From positions 62,001 through 126,000 of the forward strand of contig JALHPF010000008.1 of the NCBI GenBank assembly GCA_022842595.1: DNA of 64,000 nucleotides, given 5' to 3'. The position numbers and the translations under genes are program-made. The stretch's first letter is position 1. Each line of letters starts with the position of its first letter. Source of the stretch: Rubrivivax sp. (GTDB lineage Bacteria > Pseudomonadota > Gammaproteobacteria > Burkholderiales > Burkholderiaceae_C). The notes beneath the pieces are model-generated. The model saw only the letters and a program-made list of their open reading frames with translations, was not told the origin of the DNA and did not search any database. This document shows, one piece after another, positions 40,256-51,700 of the stretch.

Positions 40256-43200
40256 TCAGGCGGGCGTGGTGCTGGGCGCGCCAGGGTTGGTCGAGTCAGC
40301 CGCAGGCCGTGACGGTGCCGGTGCCGGTTCAGTTGAAGGCGGCCGCAGCAGCATCTCGAGCGTGCCGCGCAGCGTGGCCAGGCTGACCGGCTTGCAGATG
40401 TAGGCGTCATAGGGCGACAGGCTGCCCGGCGCCGCCTGCTCGGGCACCGGGTCGCCCGAGCAGACGACGATGCCCGTGCGTTCGGCCTGGCCCGCTTCCT
40501 CGGCACGGATGGCGCTGATGAGCTCCCTCCCGTCGAGCCCGGTCATGTTCAGGTCCGTGATCAGCAGCCGCACGCCACCGCTGCGCCACCGCTGCAGGGC
40601 CTGCGCGCCTGAATCCGTCTGCACGACGACATGGCCCAGCCGACTCAGAGCTTCGCCCAGCAGCAGGCGGCTCACGGCATCGTCGTCGCACAGCAGCAGC
40701 GCGCCGCCCGCGCGCAGCGGCCGCAGGTCCTTCGGCCTGGTGTCGATGGGTATGCTGAACCGCACCGTCGTGCCCTGGTTCGGCATGCTGTCCAGTGTGA
40801 TCGCGCCGCCCATCAGGGTCGCCAGCCTGAGGCAGATCGACAGGCCCAGGCCGCTGCTGGCCGGACCCGCTGGCGCCGTGCCAGTGGCCGGCTCGACGAG
40901 GGGTTCGAGTTTCTGGAAGGGCTGGAACAAGGTCGCCAGTCGCTCGCTGGCGATGCCTATGCCGGTGTCCTGCACGATGAACTGCAGATGCTCCGACGGG
41001 CCCGATGCCTGGGCGTCCTGCGGTTTCGGCTGGGGGCCGCCGTCGGCCCCGCACAGCCACTGCACCGACAGCTTCACGCTGCCGCTGGGCGTGTACTTCG
41101 CGGCGTTGGACAGCAGGTTCATCAGCACCTGCTGCAGCCGCAGCGGGTCGGCGTTCAGGGTGCGCGGCAGGCGGGTGTCGAGCTCGCTGCTGAACGCCAG
41201 CCCGCGCGCGGCCATCAGCGTCTGGTGCGATTCGATCAGCTGGGCCAGGAAGACCTGCAGGTCGAATTCGCGCGGCCGCAGCTCCAGCTTGCCGGCATTC
41301 AGGCGCGCGCTGTCGAGCACGTCGTCCAGCAGTTGCCCGAGCGTGGTCGTGGCGTCCTGGGCAATGCCCAGCGGTTGCCGCGCCGCTTCGGGCAGTTCCG
41401 CTGCTTCCAGCTGCTGCAGTGCCAGGGCCAGCGTGTGGGTGGGCGCGCGCAGTTCGTGGCTGGCCGAGGCCAGCATCAGGTGCCGCTGCTCGGCTTCCTG
41501 CGTCAGGCGGCGCTGAAGCTCGCGTTCCTGGCTGATGTCGACCACATAGCCTGTCCACGCCACGAGCCCTTCACGCGTGACGCTGCGTGTGGCCTGCACC
41601 GACAGCCAGAGGGCCTGGCCAGCGGGGTGGCGGTAGGGCACGGCAACGGCGAAACGCTCGCCGGTGCGCAGCGATTCGGCTTGTACCTGTCGCATGGCCT
41701 GCACCTGATCGGCGTCCAGGCGGGATTCCAGCATGTCGAGCAAGGTCTGGCGGCGCTCTGGCTTCAGCCCGAAGAAGGCTTCGGTGCCCGCGCTGTAGAA
41801 CGTATCCACCAGCTCGCCGCTGCTGCCCAGCAGGTAGCGGAAGGCCACGCCGGGCATCGTGCGGCCGATGTCGACGAGCTGTTCGTCGGCGCGGCGCCGG
41901 CGCTGCAGCTCGGTGCTCTGGCGGCGCACGCTGGTCACGCCAGCCGCGCCCAGCAGCACGGTGGCCACACCGGCCACCAGCAGGGTGGGCAACCAACGCC
42001 GCCAGTCGAACGGTGGCATCAGGTCCACCGCCACCCAGCGCCTGAAGAGGCGGTCTCGCTCGACGGCAGGAATCTCGGCCAGCACGCGGTCGATCAGCGG
42101 CACCAGCGCGGCCGCCTGTTTCGAGGTGGCGAAATGAAAGCCCGGCGGGACTTCGCGCACTTCGCCCAAGGTGCGCAGGCGGCCCCCGGCTTCGTTGTTG
42201 ATGAAGAGGTTGGCGAACAACTTGACCTCGACGGCACCGTCCGCCTTTCCAGCCAGCACGGCTTCCATCGCCTCAAAGCCGCGGCCGGTGTCGACGATCT
42301 CGATGTCGGGGTAGCGCCTGGCCAGCTCGGGGCGCAGCGGGTGTTCACGCGGCAGCGCCAGGCGCCGCCCACGCATGCTGGCCAGGTCCCAGTACAGGGC
42401 CTTGTCGCTCGGGCCCACCAGGACGTAGGGCATCTCCATGTAGGCGTTCGAATAGCCGAACTCGGCCGCCCGCTCGGCCGACCAGCTGAGCAGCGGCGTG
42501 AGGTCGATGCGGCCCTGGCGCAGGGCGTCCAGCATCTCGGCCACGGTGTCGAACGGCACGAGCTCGACGCTCACGCCCAAGCGCTCCGCGACATAGTCCA
42601 TGTACTCGGCGCCGATGCCGATGTTGCGGCCGTTGGCATCGACCTCGTTCAGCAGCGCCAGGCCGCGCACGGCGCCGAAGCGCCAGCTGGGGCGGGCCAC
42701 CAGGATGTCGGCTTCGGCACGCGACAGGTTCAGCGGCGGCGCCACGCGTGCGCCCGGCGGCGCCGAGGCCAGCCAGGGTGCGGCCTGGGCCATGGTGGCC
42801 GCGGCGTCGACCCGCCAGTTGCTGATGCCCTTGTTCAGGATGGGCACCAGCGGTGCCAGTTCCTGGCGCACGCCGAAGCGGTAATAGCCCAGGCCGCCGC
42901 GCACGATGCTCTGGACTTCCAGGCCCGGCACGGGCTGGCTCGCCAGCACTTCGATGGCTTCGAGCAGGCTGCCCAGGTAGGCGTCGGCCCGCTGGCTGCC
43001 GACGGCCTGCAGTGCCTCCAGCGTCGTCGCCACCGGCACCACACGGGCGCCTGGGTAGCGGCGGGCCACCAGATCGTTGGCGAAGTAGTCTCTTTCCAGC
43101 GCGATGCGCGCTTGCTCCAGCGGCACGGCAGGCGCGCCAGTGCGGGCCAGCACGGCCAGTGGCACTTCCACGGTGCCCAGCGTGAAGGCCAGGTAACGCT

Positions 43201-43627
43201 GGCGTTCGGGTGTGGACAGGAGGGTCAGCACGATGTCGGCCTGGCCGTTGCGCGCTGCCGCGAGCACGCCCGGCCAGTCGGGCAGCACCACCGGCTTGAT
43301 GCGCAGGCCGAAGGCACGGGCCAGCGAAGCCAGCATGTCGGCCTGGATGCCGGTGACGCTGCCGTCGATGTTGATGCGTTCGTAGGGCGGCGAGCCACCC
43401 GCCTGGAGAGCCACCCGCAGTTCCGGCAGCGTGGCGATGTAGGCGCGCTCGGCTTCAGAGAGAACGTTGGCGCTCAGCGAAACCGGCGCCACACCCGTGG
43501 GCACGGCAAAGCGCAGCTCGGCGGCGGGTGCAGCGGCGGCGTGCGCTGCCATCCACAGGCTGCAGGCGATCAGCACCAGGCGGCAAGAGGGACAGGAACG
43601 CAGCCAGGAACGCAGCCGAAGGCGCAT
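40256..43627 (-). CDS. BvgS/EvgS-like hybrid sensor histidine kinase (two periplasmic SBP domains, PAS-like, HK, REC)
   Basis: Two SBP_bac_3-like modules (ELRVALQAGGSPPYERINIDGSVTGIQADMLASLARAFG; DANGRNIGIGAEYMDYVAERLG), TM, H-box ASHELRAPTHTLAL, C-term receiver ALLLCDDDAVSRLLL...LLITDLNMTGLDG. Confidence 0.92.
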   Translation of the reverse strand: MRLRLRSWLRSCPSCRLVLIACSLWMAAHAAAAPAAELRFAVPTGVAPVSLSANVLSEAERAYIATLPELRVALQAGGSPPYERINIDGSVTGIQADMLASLARAFGLRIKPVVLPDWPGVLAAARNGQADIVLTLLSTPERQRYLAFTLGTVEVPLAVLARTGAPAVPLEQARIALERDYFANDLVARRYPGARVVPVATTLEALQAVGSQRADAYLGSLLEAIEVLASQPVPGLEVQSIVRGGLGYYRFGVRQELAPLVPILNKGISNWRVDAAATMAQAAPWLASAPPGARVAPPLNLSRAEADILVARPSWRFGAVRGLALLNEVDANGRNIGIGAEYMDYVAERLGVSVELVPFDTVAEMLDALRQGRIDLTPLLSWSAERAAEFGYSNAYMEMPYVLVGPSDKALYWDLASMRGRRLALPREHPLRPELARRYPDIEIVDTGRGFEAMEAVLAGKADGAVEVKLFANLFINNEAGGRLRTLGEVREVPPGFHFATSKQAAALVPLIDRVLAEIPAVERDRLFRRWVAVDLMPPFDWRRWLPTLLVAGVATVLLGAAGVTSVRRQSTELQRRRRADEQLVDIGRTMPGVAFRYLLGSSGELVDTFYSAGTEAFFGLKPERRQTLLDMLESRLDADQVQAMRQVQAESLRTGERFAVAVPYRHPAGQALWLSVQATRSVTREGLVAWTGYVVDISQERELQRRLTQEAEQRHLMLASASHELRAPTHTLALALQQLEAAELPEAARQPLGIAQDATTTLGQLLDDVLDSARLNAGKLELRPREFDLQVFLAQLIESHQTLMAARGLAFSSELDTRLPRTLNADPLRLQQVLMNLLSNAAKYTPSGSVKLSVQWLCGADGGPQPKPQDAQASGPSEHLQFIVQDTGIGIASERLATLFQPFQKLEPLVEPATGTAPAGPASSGLGLSICLRLATLMGGAITLDSMPNQGTTVRFSIPIDTRPKDLRPLRAGGALLLCDDDAVSRLLLGEALSRLGHVVVQTDSGAQALQRWRSGGVRLLITDLNMTGLDGRELISAIRAEEAGQAERTGIVVCSGDPVPEQAAPGSLSPYDAYICKPVSLATLRGTLEMLLRPPSTEPAPAPSRPAADSTNPGAPSTTPA

Positions 43628-43716
43628 GCCATGGATCCCAGGGAACAGGCAGGATAGCCGTCAAAGTGTAGCCAGGGCCAGCGCTGGCGTGCCCGCCCGA
43701 CGTTGTGGCCGACGGT

Positions 43717-45777
43717 TCAATGAACATTCTGCCGTCGCGCCTCCTGCACGTGCGGCGCGGCGCGCACCTCGAAGTGCAGGCGGTCCACCCGGCCGGCCTC
43801 ACCCGAGCGTTCCAGCAGATGGCGGCCCGGCAGCGGCAGCCAGACCACCTGTTCGCCGCTGCCCACGGGCCGGCCGTTCAGCGTCCAGCGGCCAGCCGCA
43901 CCGCGGAACACCATGCGCTGTGCGGCCATCGGGATGTCGGGGTCGAGTACCACCACGGCGCCATCGCGCGGCGCCTGGATGCCGAAGTTGGCGGTGCGCC
44001 AGGGCGTGCTGCCGGCCCTGGCAGCTTCGCCGGCAGCGGGCTCGCTGCCGGGCAGGAACCACTCGCCACCGTGCGCCACCAGGCCAGCGGGTGGCGCCGG
44101 CGCCTGTGACGGTGCGCCGGCGTGCAGCACCTGCACCAGCGCGCGCCACACCGGCGCCGCGCCTTCGGTACCGCTGACGCCGTGCATCGGCGCGCCACCG
44201 GCATTGCCCACCCACACGCCTACCGTGTAATGCTGGGTGAAGCCGATGCACCAGTTGTCGCGCATGTCCTTGCTGGTGCCGGTCTTCACGGCCGCCCAGC
44301 CGCGGGTGACGAGCGGACTGTCCAGGCCGAAGGTGATGGCGCGGGCAGCGCGGTCGGCCAGCATGTCGGCGACGATGTAGTCCACGGCAGGCCCGAACAT
44401 GGCGCCGGTAGCCAGGGCACGGTAGGCCGCGGTCAGGTCGCGCAGGCTCGTTTCGGCGCTGCCCAGGGCCAGCGCGTGGCCGTGGAAGCCTGCGCTCTCG
44501 CTGGGCTTCAGCCCGGCGCGCTGCAGGGTCTGGAAGATGGCTTCCGGCCCCAGCATCTGCGCCACGCGTACGGCCGGCACGTTCAGGCTGGCGGCCAGCG
44601 CCGTGCGCACGCTGACTGCGCCCTTGAAGCCCAGGTCGTAGTTCTGCGGCTGGTACAGCGCGCCGCCGCTGGCCAGCTGCAGGGGGCTGTCTGACAGCAC
44701 CGACGCCGCCGTCAGCAGGCGCTGCTGCAGCGCCAACCCGTAGACGAAAGGTTTCAGCGTGCTGCCGGGCTGGCGCCGCGCGAGCACCGCGTCGACCGCC
44801 GGCGCGCCGGATGTGGCTGATCCTGCCGAGCCCACCCAGGCCAGCACATCGCCGCTGGCGTTGTCGAGCACGACCACGGCGCCGTCCTCGACGTTGCGGC
44901 CACGCAGCTCGGCCAGCTGCTGGCGCAGGGCCTGGGCCGCTGCGCGCTGCACCTGCGCGTCGAGCGTGATGCGCCAGGGCTGGCCGGGGGCAGGGCGGGG
45001 CAACTGCCGCGCGTAATGCGGTGCCAGCTGTTCGCCCGCAGCGGGGCCGGGGCGACGCTCCAGTGCCTGGCCCAGCACCAGGGCCAGGCCGTCGCAGGGC
45101 AGGGCCTGCTGGCGCAGCACCTCGCAGGCGCGCTGCTGCACCTGCGCCGCCGGGGCATTCGGTGCACGCACCAGCACCGCCAGCAGCGCGGCTTCGCTGC
45201 GGTCCAGGCCGCTGGCGTGTTTGCCGAAGAGCTGCTGCGCGGCCGCGGCCGCACCCACCAGTTCGCCACGCAGCGGCACCAGGTTCAGGTAGGCCTCGAG
45301 GATCTGCGTCTTGCGCCAGCGCGCTTCGATTTCGCGCGCACGCAGCGCCTGGCTGAGCTTCGTGCCGAAGCTTCGGCCGCCGGCCGGGCGCACCAGGGCG
45401 TCGTCCACCAGCCCGGCCAGCTGCATGGTGACGGTGGATGCGCCGCGCGTGCGGGTGTTCCAGGCATTGGCCCAGGCGCTGGCCGCCAGTGCCCGCCAGT
45501 CGACGCCGCCATGGTCCCAGAAGCGGCGGTCCTCGCTCAGCACGATGGCGTCGCGCAGCGCCGGCGAGATCTCGTCCAGCGCCAGCCAGTCGCCGCGGCG
45601 CACGCTGGCGTCGATGCGCACCACCTGCAGCGGCCGGCCATGGCGGTCGAGCAGCAGGCGGTCGGACGGCGCGTGGGCGGCGCGCACGGCCTCGAAGCTG
45701 GGGACTCCGGCTTGCGCGCGCGGCGCATACCCGGTGGCCACAGCCGCGGCCAGCAGCCAGGCGGTCGTCGCCTTCAT
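43717..45777 (-). CDS. pbpC: Penicillin-binding protein 1C
   Basis: VLSEDRRFWDHGGVDWRALAASAWAN glycosyltransferase, PGSTLKPFVYGLAL (SxxK), KTGTSKDMRDNW, C-terminal BiPBP domain. Confidence 0.94.
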   Translation of the reverse strand: MKATTAWLLAAAVATGYAPRAQAGVPSFEAVRAAHAPSDRLLLDRHGRPLQVVRIDASVRRGDWLALDEISPALRDAIVLSEDRRFWDHGGVDWRALAASAWANAWNTRTRGASTVTMQLAGLVDDALVRPAGGRSFGTKLSQALRAREIEARWRKTQILEAYLNLVPLRGELVGAAAAAQQLFGKHASGLDRSEAALLAVLVRAPNAPAAQVQQRACEVLRQQALPCDGLALVLGQALERRPGPAAGEQLAPHYARQLPRPAPGQPWRITLDAQVQRAAAQALRQQLAELRGRNVEDGAVVVLDNASGDVLAWVGSAGSATSGAPAVDAVLARRQPGSTLKPFVYGLALQQRLLTAASVLSDSPLQLASGGALYQPQNYDLGFKGAVSVRTALAASLNVPAVRVAQMLGPEAIFQTLQRAGLKPSESAGFHGHALALGSAETSLRDLTAAYRALATGAMFGPAVDYIVADMLADRAARAITFGLDSPLVTRGWAAVKTGTSKDMRDNWCIGFTQHYTVGVWVGNAGGAPMHGVSGTEGAAPVWRALVQVLHAGAPSQAPAPPAGLVAHGGEWFLPGSEPAAGEAARAGSTPWRTANFGIQAPRDGAVVVLDPDIPMAAQRMVFRGAAGRWTLNGRPVGSGEQVVWLPLPGRHLLERSGEAGRVDRLHFEVRAAPHVQEARRQNVH

Positions 45778-48700
45778 GGCCGTACCTCGATCGCGGCATT
45801 CGGCGCTTCGCCGAAGCTCTCGGGTGCGTACATCGCCTCCACCCGCGTGGGTGGCAGGCCGAAGCGGCCGCTGGCGTTCAGGCGCACGGTGTATTCGATG
45901 ACATGCTGGCCGCGCGGCAGCCATTCCCAGTAGCCGCGCCAGACGTCGGCGCGGCGTTCCTCGAAGGCCAGCCAGGCGCTGCCGCTGCGCTGTTCGCCGC
46001 GGGTGGCGATGGCCGAGTCGCGGCCCAGGCCGCTGCCCAGCAGCGTGGCGCCGGCCGGTACCGGGTCGCTCAGCACCACCCAGGCCATGTCGGCGCCGGC
46101 GTCGACCTGCAGCCGTACCCGCAACACGTCGCCTCGGCTCCAGGCGTCGGGGGTCTTGCGCTGCACAGCCGTCAGCGTGCGCGTGACGCGGTAGCCCGCA
46201 GACAGGGCAGCGGTCAGCGGCACGGCGGCCAGGGTCTGCGCAGTCAGCCAGGGCCGACCGGCGCCGCTGTGCCTGGCCTCGAGATCACCCGCCAGCAGGG
46301 GCAGCGCCAGCGTGCTGCCGGCCGGCGTGGCGGCCCAGTCCTGCATGGCGCTGGCGCCCGCCAGCGAAAGCGCGGTGCGGCCCGTGGGGGCGATGGCCTC
46401 GAAGCGCTGGCTGAAACGTTCGACGGCCAGGCTGCCCCAGACATTGGCCGTGGTCGTGCGCCAGGCACCGCGCTGCTGGCGGCCGAGCAGGGCCGTCAGC
46501 AGGCGCGGCACCTCGCTCTGCCAGGCCGGGCTTTCGATGGCGGCCAGCAGCAGCCGCGCGGCGTTGGCGTCGCCACCTTCCATCAGCCACCACCAGTCGT
46601 CCTGGGCATCGGTGCTCAGGGCCAGGGTGCTGCCGCCGTCGGTGAGCCGGGTGCGCAGCAGGCGCTGGATGGTGTCCAGCCGTGCCGCGCGCTCGGGTGC
46701 GGCTTGCACACGCTGGAAGACCCGCCAGGCATCGAGCAGCGCGCTCGTCGGCCAGGTGGCCATCGCCGCCGGCGTGAACGATACCGAACCCAGCATCCGC
46801 GGCACCACCCGGCCATGGCGCGACAAGGCTTCCAGCGCCGAGAGCTTGCGCACTTCGAGGTCGGCGCGCGGGGCGTTGAAGCGGCGCACGACGCGGCCTT
46901 CGACGAAGGCGGTCAGCCCCGCCAGCATCGACTCGCGCGCCGCGTCGGGCCAGGCCCATCCGGCTTCGTGCGCGGCGGCCAGCAGGTAGGCGGTGAGGCG
47001 GTCGCTGCCGCGGGGCGCGTCACCGGGCTGTGGCGGGAAGTAGCTGGCCAGGCCGTCACTGTCCAGATAGCCGGCGACTTCACCGCCCAGCGCCTGCCAG
47101 GCGGCGGTGTCGCGCAGGCCGATGGCACGGGAAGTCTGCTGCTCCAGGCAGGTGTAGGGGTAGGCCTCGAAGTAGCGGCGCACGCCGGGCAGGCCGGCGC
47201 CCGGGCCTGTGGCGGTTCCCGCCAGACTGGGCTTCAGCGTGGCCAGCAGCTGGCTGCGGCCGGGCAGGGCGCCGGCAGGCGGTGCCACCGGCAGGCTGGC
47301 TGCGGCGGCGGCGTCGAGCTGCACCAGGCTGGCCTGCCAGACGCGCTGCGGCACCAGCGGCACCACCGCCTGCACGATCTTCAGGCGGTCGCTGGCCGGC
47401 TTCGGCGTGCTGCCGGTTTCACGGGCTTCGGCCGCCCATTCGATGCGCGTGGCGCCTTCGGGCACGGTCACGGTCCAGCGCAGGTCCTGCGCGGCCCCGG
47501 CAGCCAGCTGCAGTGTCTGCGCGGGCGCCACCGGCACGGTGGGCATGCCGGCGTCGCTCTGGCCGGCCAGCGCCACGCGCAGCGTCATCGCCCGGTCGGT
47601 GGTGTTGCGCAACGTGAAGGCGGCGTCGATGCGGTCGCCCTCGCGCACCAGCGGCGCCAGGCCCGAGATCATCTGCAGGTCCTGCGAGACCCGGACCGTG
47701 GTACTGCCGGTGCCGAAGCGGCCGCCATCGCCGGCACCGCCGTCGTCGGCCATGGCCACCAGCCTGAAGCGGGTGAGCGAGTCGTTCAATGGCACGTCGA
47801 GGCGCGCTTCGCCCCTGGCGTCGAGCACCACCGTGCCGCGCCAGAGCAGCAGCGTGTCGAACAGCTCCCGCGTGGGGTTGCGGCCGCCGCCACCGCCCGG
47901 TGGCATGGCCTTGCGGCCGTAGTGGCGGCGGCCGATCAGCTCACCCTGCGCGGTCGAGGTTTCCACGCCCCAAGGGCGGGGGGCATAGAGTGCATCGAGC
48001 AAGTCCCAGGACCGGTTGGGCATCAGCGCCAGCAGCCCTTCGTCGACGGCTGCAAAAGCCACCTCGGCCCCCGCCAGCGGCTTGCCGCCGTGCGTCACCC
48101 GCACCAGCGCCTTCACCGTTTCGCGCACCGCGTAGGCCTGGTCGGGCGGGCGGTCGGCGGTCACCGTCACGTCCAGCTTCTGCGCCGCGCGGCCGATTTC
48201 GAGCGTGGCCACGCCGTACTTGAAGGTGGGCTTGGCCAGGTCGACCAGGGCCGTGGGCACGGGGACGTCGCGCCCTTCGTGGCGGAAGGCCTGCCACCAC
48301 GAACCGGGCTCACGCCAGCCCCAGGTGAAGAAGCTCCACCAGGGCGCCTCACGCAGCCGCCCGCGCAGCACGAGCACGCCCACATGCACGTTCGGCGCCC
48401 AGCCCGCGGGAACCGGCACTTCCACCACCGGGTTGCGGCCGGTCAGCGTCACCACCCGTGCGTCGATCACGCCTTCACGTTCCACCGTCACCAGGGCCGT
48501 GGCGCTGCGAAACGGCATGCGCACCTGCAGCCGCGCCGTCTGCCCGGCTTCAAGCTCGCGCTGTTCGGGCAGCACGTCGATGCGGTCGTCGTTGTCCTGG
48601 GCGAACCAGATCTCGCCTGCGCCCGTCACCCACACGCCGGCGCCGGCCCGGGCCACGCGGCCGGCGTCATCGCGGGTGCTGGCCACCAGCTCGATCTCGC

Positions 48701-51700
48701 CGGTGGCTTTCGGTTCGACATCGCAGTTCAGTCGGCCTTGCGCGTCGGTCTTGCCGCTGCACAGGGTGCCCAGCTCGCGGATGCGCCGCTGCGTGTCGTA
48801 GGCATAGAAACCGCCGACGATGCGGGTGCGCGTGCTCAGCGCCTCGTGCAGCCGGCCGACCACGTCCACCGCGCGACCCGCCAGCGGCTTGCCGCGCGTG
48901 TCCACCACCAGCGCAGTGAAACGTGCACTGCCGGCCGATCCGGCCCAGGAGGGCGCACGCAGGCCCACCAGCACGGCGGCGGGCCACAAACGCAGCGTCT
49001 GCGTCACGGTCTGCACTTCACCGTTCGGGTCGTCGAAACCCAGCTCGGCCGTCAGCTCCGAAGGCCCATTCAGCGTGGGCAGCCGGGCCACCACCAGCCG
49101 CGCCGCGCCTTGCGCGTCGGTGCTGGCACCCAGCTTGTCGGCCACGAGCCGGGCGTCGTCCTCGTTGTTGTCCTCGTCACCGGCGCGCTCGCTGCGTGGT
49201 GGGTCGAAACGGAATTCGGGGTGTTGGGCGAACACCGGTGCGGCCGGGCGCAGCAGCGCCGACAGCACCAGCGGCGCACGGGCCATCGGCCCGCCCGCCA
49301 TCGCATTGAGCTGGGCGCTGAAAGCCACTTCCGCCGGCGCGATGGTCTCGCCCGGCGGTGCGGTCAGCCGGGCGTCGACCAGCGGCACGCGGAAGGCCTC
49401 GACGCGGAAGCTGCCGCTGGCCAGTCGCTGGTCGCCGCGCTTCAGCATCACGTCGTAGCCGCCCAGCGCCGCGGTCTTCGGAATGACCCAGCGGCTTTCG
49501 GCCGAGCGCGCGCCGCGTGGCCATTGCAGCACCTGCACGGTCTCGGCGCCGCTGCCCTGGTGCGTGATGAGCAGCTGGTCGGGCAGGCTGGCGGGTGCGG
49601 GCAGGGCGAGGCCGCGCTCGGTGTCGTCACGCACGAAGTGCTTCATCGACACCGTTTCGCCCGCGCGCAGCAGGGTGCGGTCGAACACGGTGTGAGCGCG
49701 GCGGTCGGGCGTGGTGCCCTGAGCGGTGGCGATGCCGAAGCGCCAGGGCTCGATGCCCTTGTGCCAGCGGCTGAAGACGAAGGCCAGGTCGGCATCGGCG
49801 CCCTGGCCGGCACGCGCGGTGACGAACAGGCCGGCGTTGCCGAGGCACTGGCCGGTCTTGCCATCCGCACCGTCGCCACCGAACTCCTCGTCGAAGCCGC
49901 GCCCGATGCGCACCGTGCCGTCGGCGCCGGTGGTGCCGCTCCACAGCGGCTGGCCGCGGCAGTCGTTCACGGCCACGCGTGCGCCGGGAACGGGTCGGGC
50001 ACGCTCCAGCGTCGTCACCCAGGCCAGGCTGCTGCTGCGCCCGCGCTTGAAGTGCACGGCGATCGGTGTCACCAGAGCGCCGGTGCGCACGTACATCGGT
50101 GCGCGGCTGGCCAGTAGTGAAGCCCCGAGGATGCGCGACTCCACTTCCACCACGTGGTAACCGCGGCCGGCCAGCGGCAGCGCCATGACTTCGGTGGCCC
50201 GGGGTCCTGGGGTGCCCGGGGTACCTTGGATGGAGGCCGGCTGCGGCAGTGCCACGACGCTGGCCTGGCTGTCCTGGGCGAGCAGGGAAACGCTACGGGT
50301 TTCGACGTGCCTTTCACGCTGCACCGTGCGCATGGCGCCACCAGCGCCCTGCACCTGCACGGACTCCATCCACTGCGCCTGCGGCAGCCCGGCTTCCCGG
50401 GCGCTGACTTCGTTTTCGTGAAAGCGCTCGACGCGGCTGATCCACTGCAGCAGGGCCAGGTCGGTGGTGCCGGCATCGAGCCGGCGCACGCGCACTTGCC
50501 CGCCGGTGCTGGCGCCCTGCAGGTCGGCCTGCACCTGGCGCAATGTCAGCGGCAGCAGGGCCGGTTCACCCGCCTTCAGCGGCGCTTCGAGAATGCCGAA
50601 GGGCGCCCCGCCGAACTTCGCCAGCGGCGGCATGCGGCCCGTGGCCACGGGCAGCGGAAAACTGCCGGCGTTCGACAGCGCGCGGCCGCCTTCGTCCTTC
50701 AGGCCCATCGGCAGCAGCAGCTGGAAACTCGTGCTTTCGGGCAAGGGGGCTGCGAACTGCACGCCGTCCAGCGGGCCGGTGCCGGGCTCGCTGGGCGGCT
50801 TCGGCGCGACGGCAGCGCCAGCGGCGGGCTGCAGCCTGGCCGCCAGCGCCAGTTCACGCGGCACCGGCGCATTGAAGCGCAGGCTCATCGGCCGCAGCGG
50901 CAGGCAGGGCGATTGCGCGTTGTCACGTTCGCAGCTGAATTCGGCGGCAAAACGTTCGCGCACGGTCCATTCGAAGCGCTGCGTGTCCTTCACCGTGCCG
51001 GCCGGCCCCCACACCAGGCGTACCTGGGTGGCGGCCGGGAAGGGGCGCTGGCAAGCCAGCAGCACCTGACGGTCGGGCGGGACGCTGCGGCCGCGGCTGC
51101 GCAGCACGGCATCGCGCGCGGCGCCCGTGGTCACGCTGACGCCGATGCGTTCGCCCAGGCCGTCGACCTCGCACCAGGCGCGCTGCGCGGCCCGCGCGGC
51201 GTCGGCCGGGCCGTTGAAACGCAGCAGGAACTGCTGGTCTTCCTCGATCTCGGCGCCTTCGTCAGGCTGTACCGTCACAACCCGGGGTGCACCAGTGGCG
51301 AATTGCCAGCGTGTGGTGCCTTCCAGCGCCCCGCCCAGCGGGGTGAAGCCTGGCGCGATGCTCAACGTGCACCGCTTGGACGCTGGCAGCGCTTCGTTGA
51401 AGTCGAACAGCCAGCGTTGCGCGTCGGCCCAGCGGCCGCTGCCCGCGGGTGTTCCCCCTTCGCAGGCCAGCAGGGCCGGCGCGGGCGCTCGCGGGTCGCC
51501 GGCGGCCACCACCGGCGCGTCGAAACGCAGCACGACCTGGCGCACCTCGGCCACCTCGCCCTGCGGCGACACGGCCGCCACACGCGCGGCGCCTGCCGTT
51601 CCCGCCGCCAGCATGAGCAGCAGCCAGACTGCCTGCTGCAGGGTGTCCACGAGGGGCACTCCGTGCGCCCTGGGGAGCCCTCGTGCCGCCCCGCCCGCCT

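Noticed and set aside
40631-43657. 1008-aa plus-strand ORF antisense to the hybrid kinase
   Set aside because: Composition-biased shadow; the minus strand encodes clear SBP, HK and REC domains
45438-50117. 1559-aa plus-strand ORF antisense to the alpha-2-macroglobulin gene
   Set aside because: Arg/Gly/Ala/His-rich low-complexity translation without recognisable domains; opposite a gene with clear motifs; typical shadow ORF in high-GC DNA
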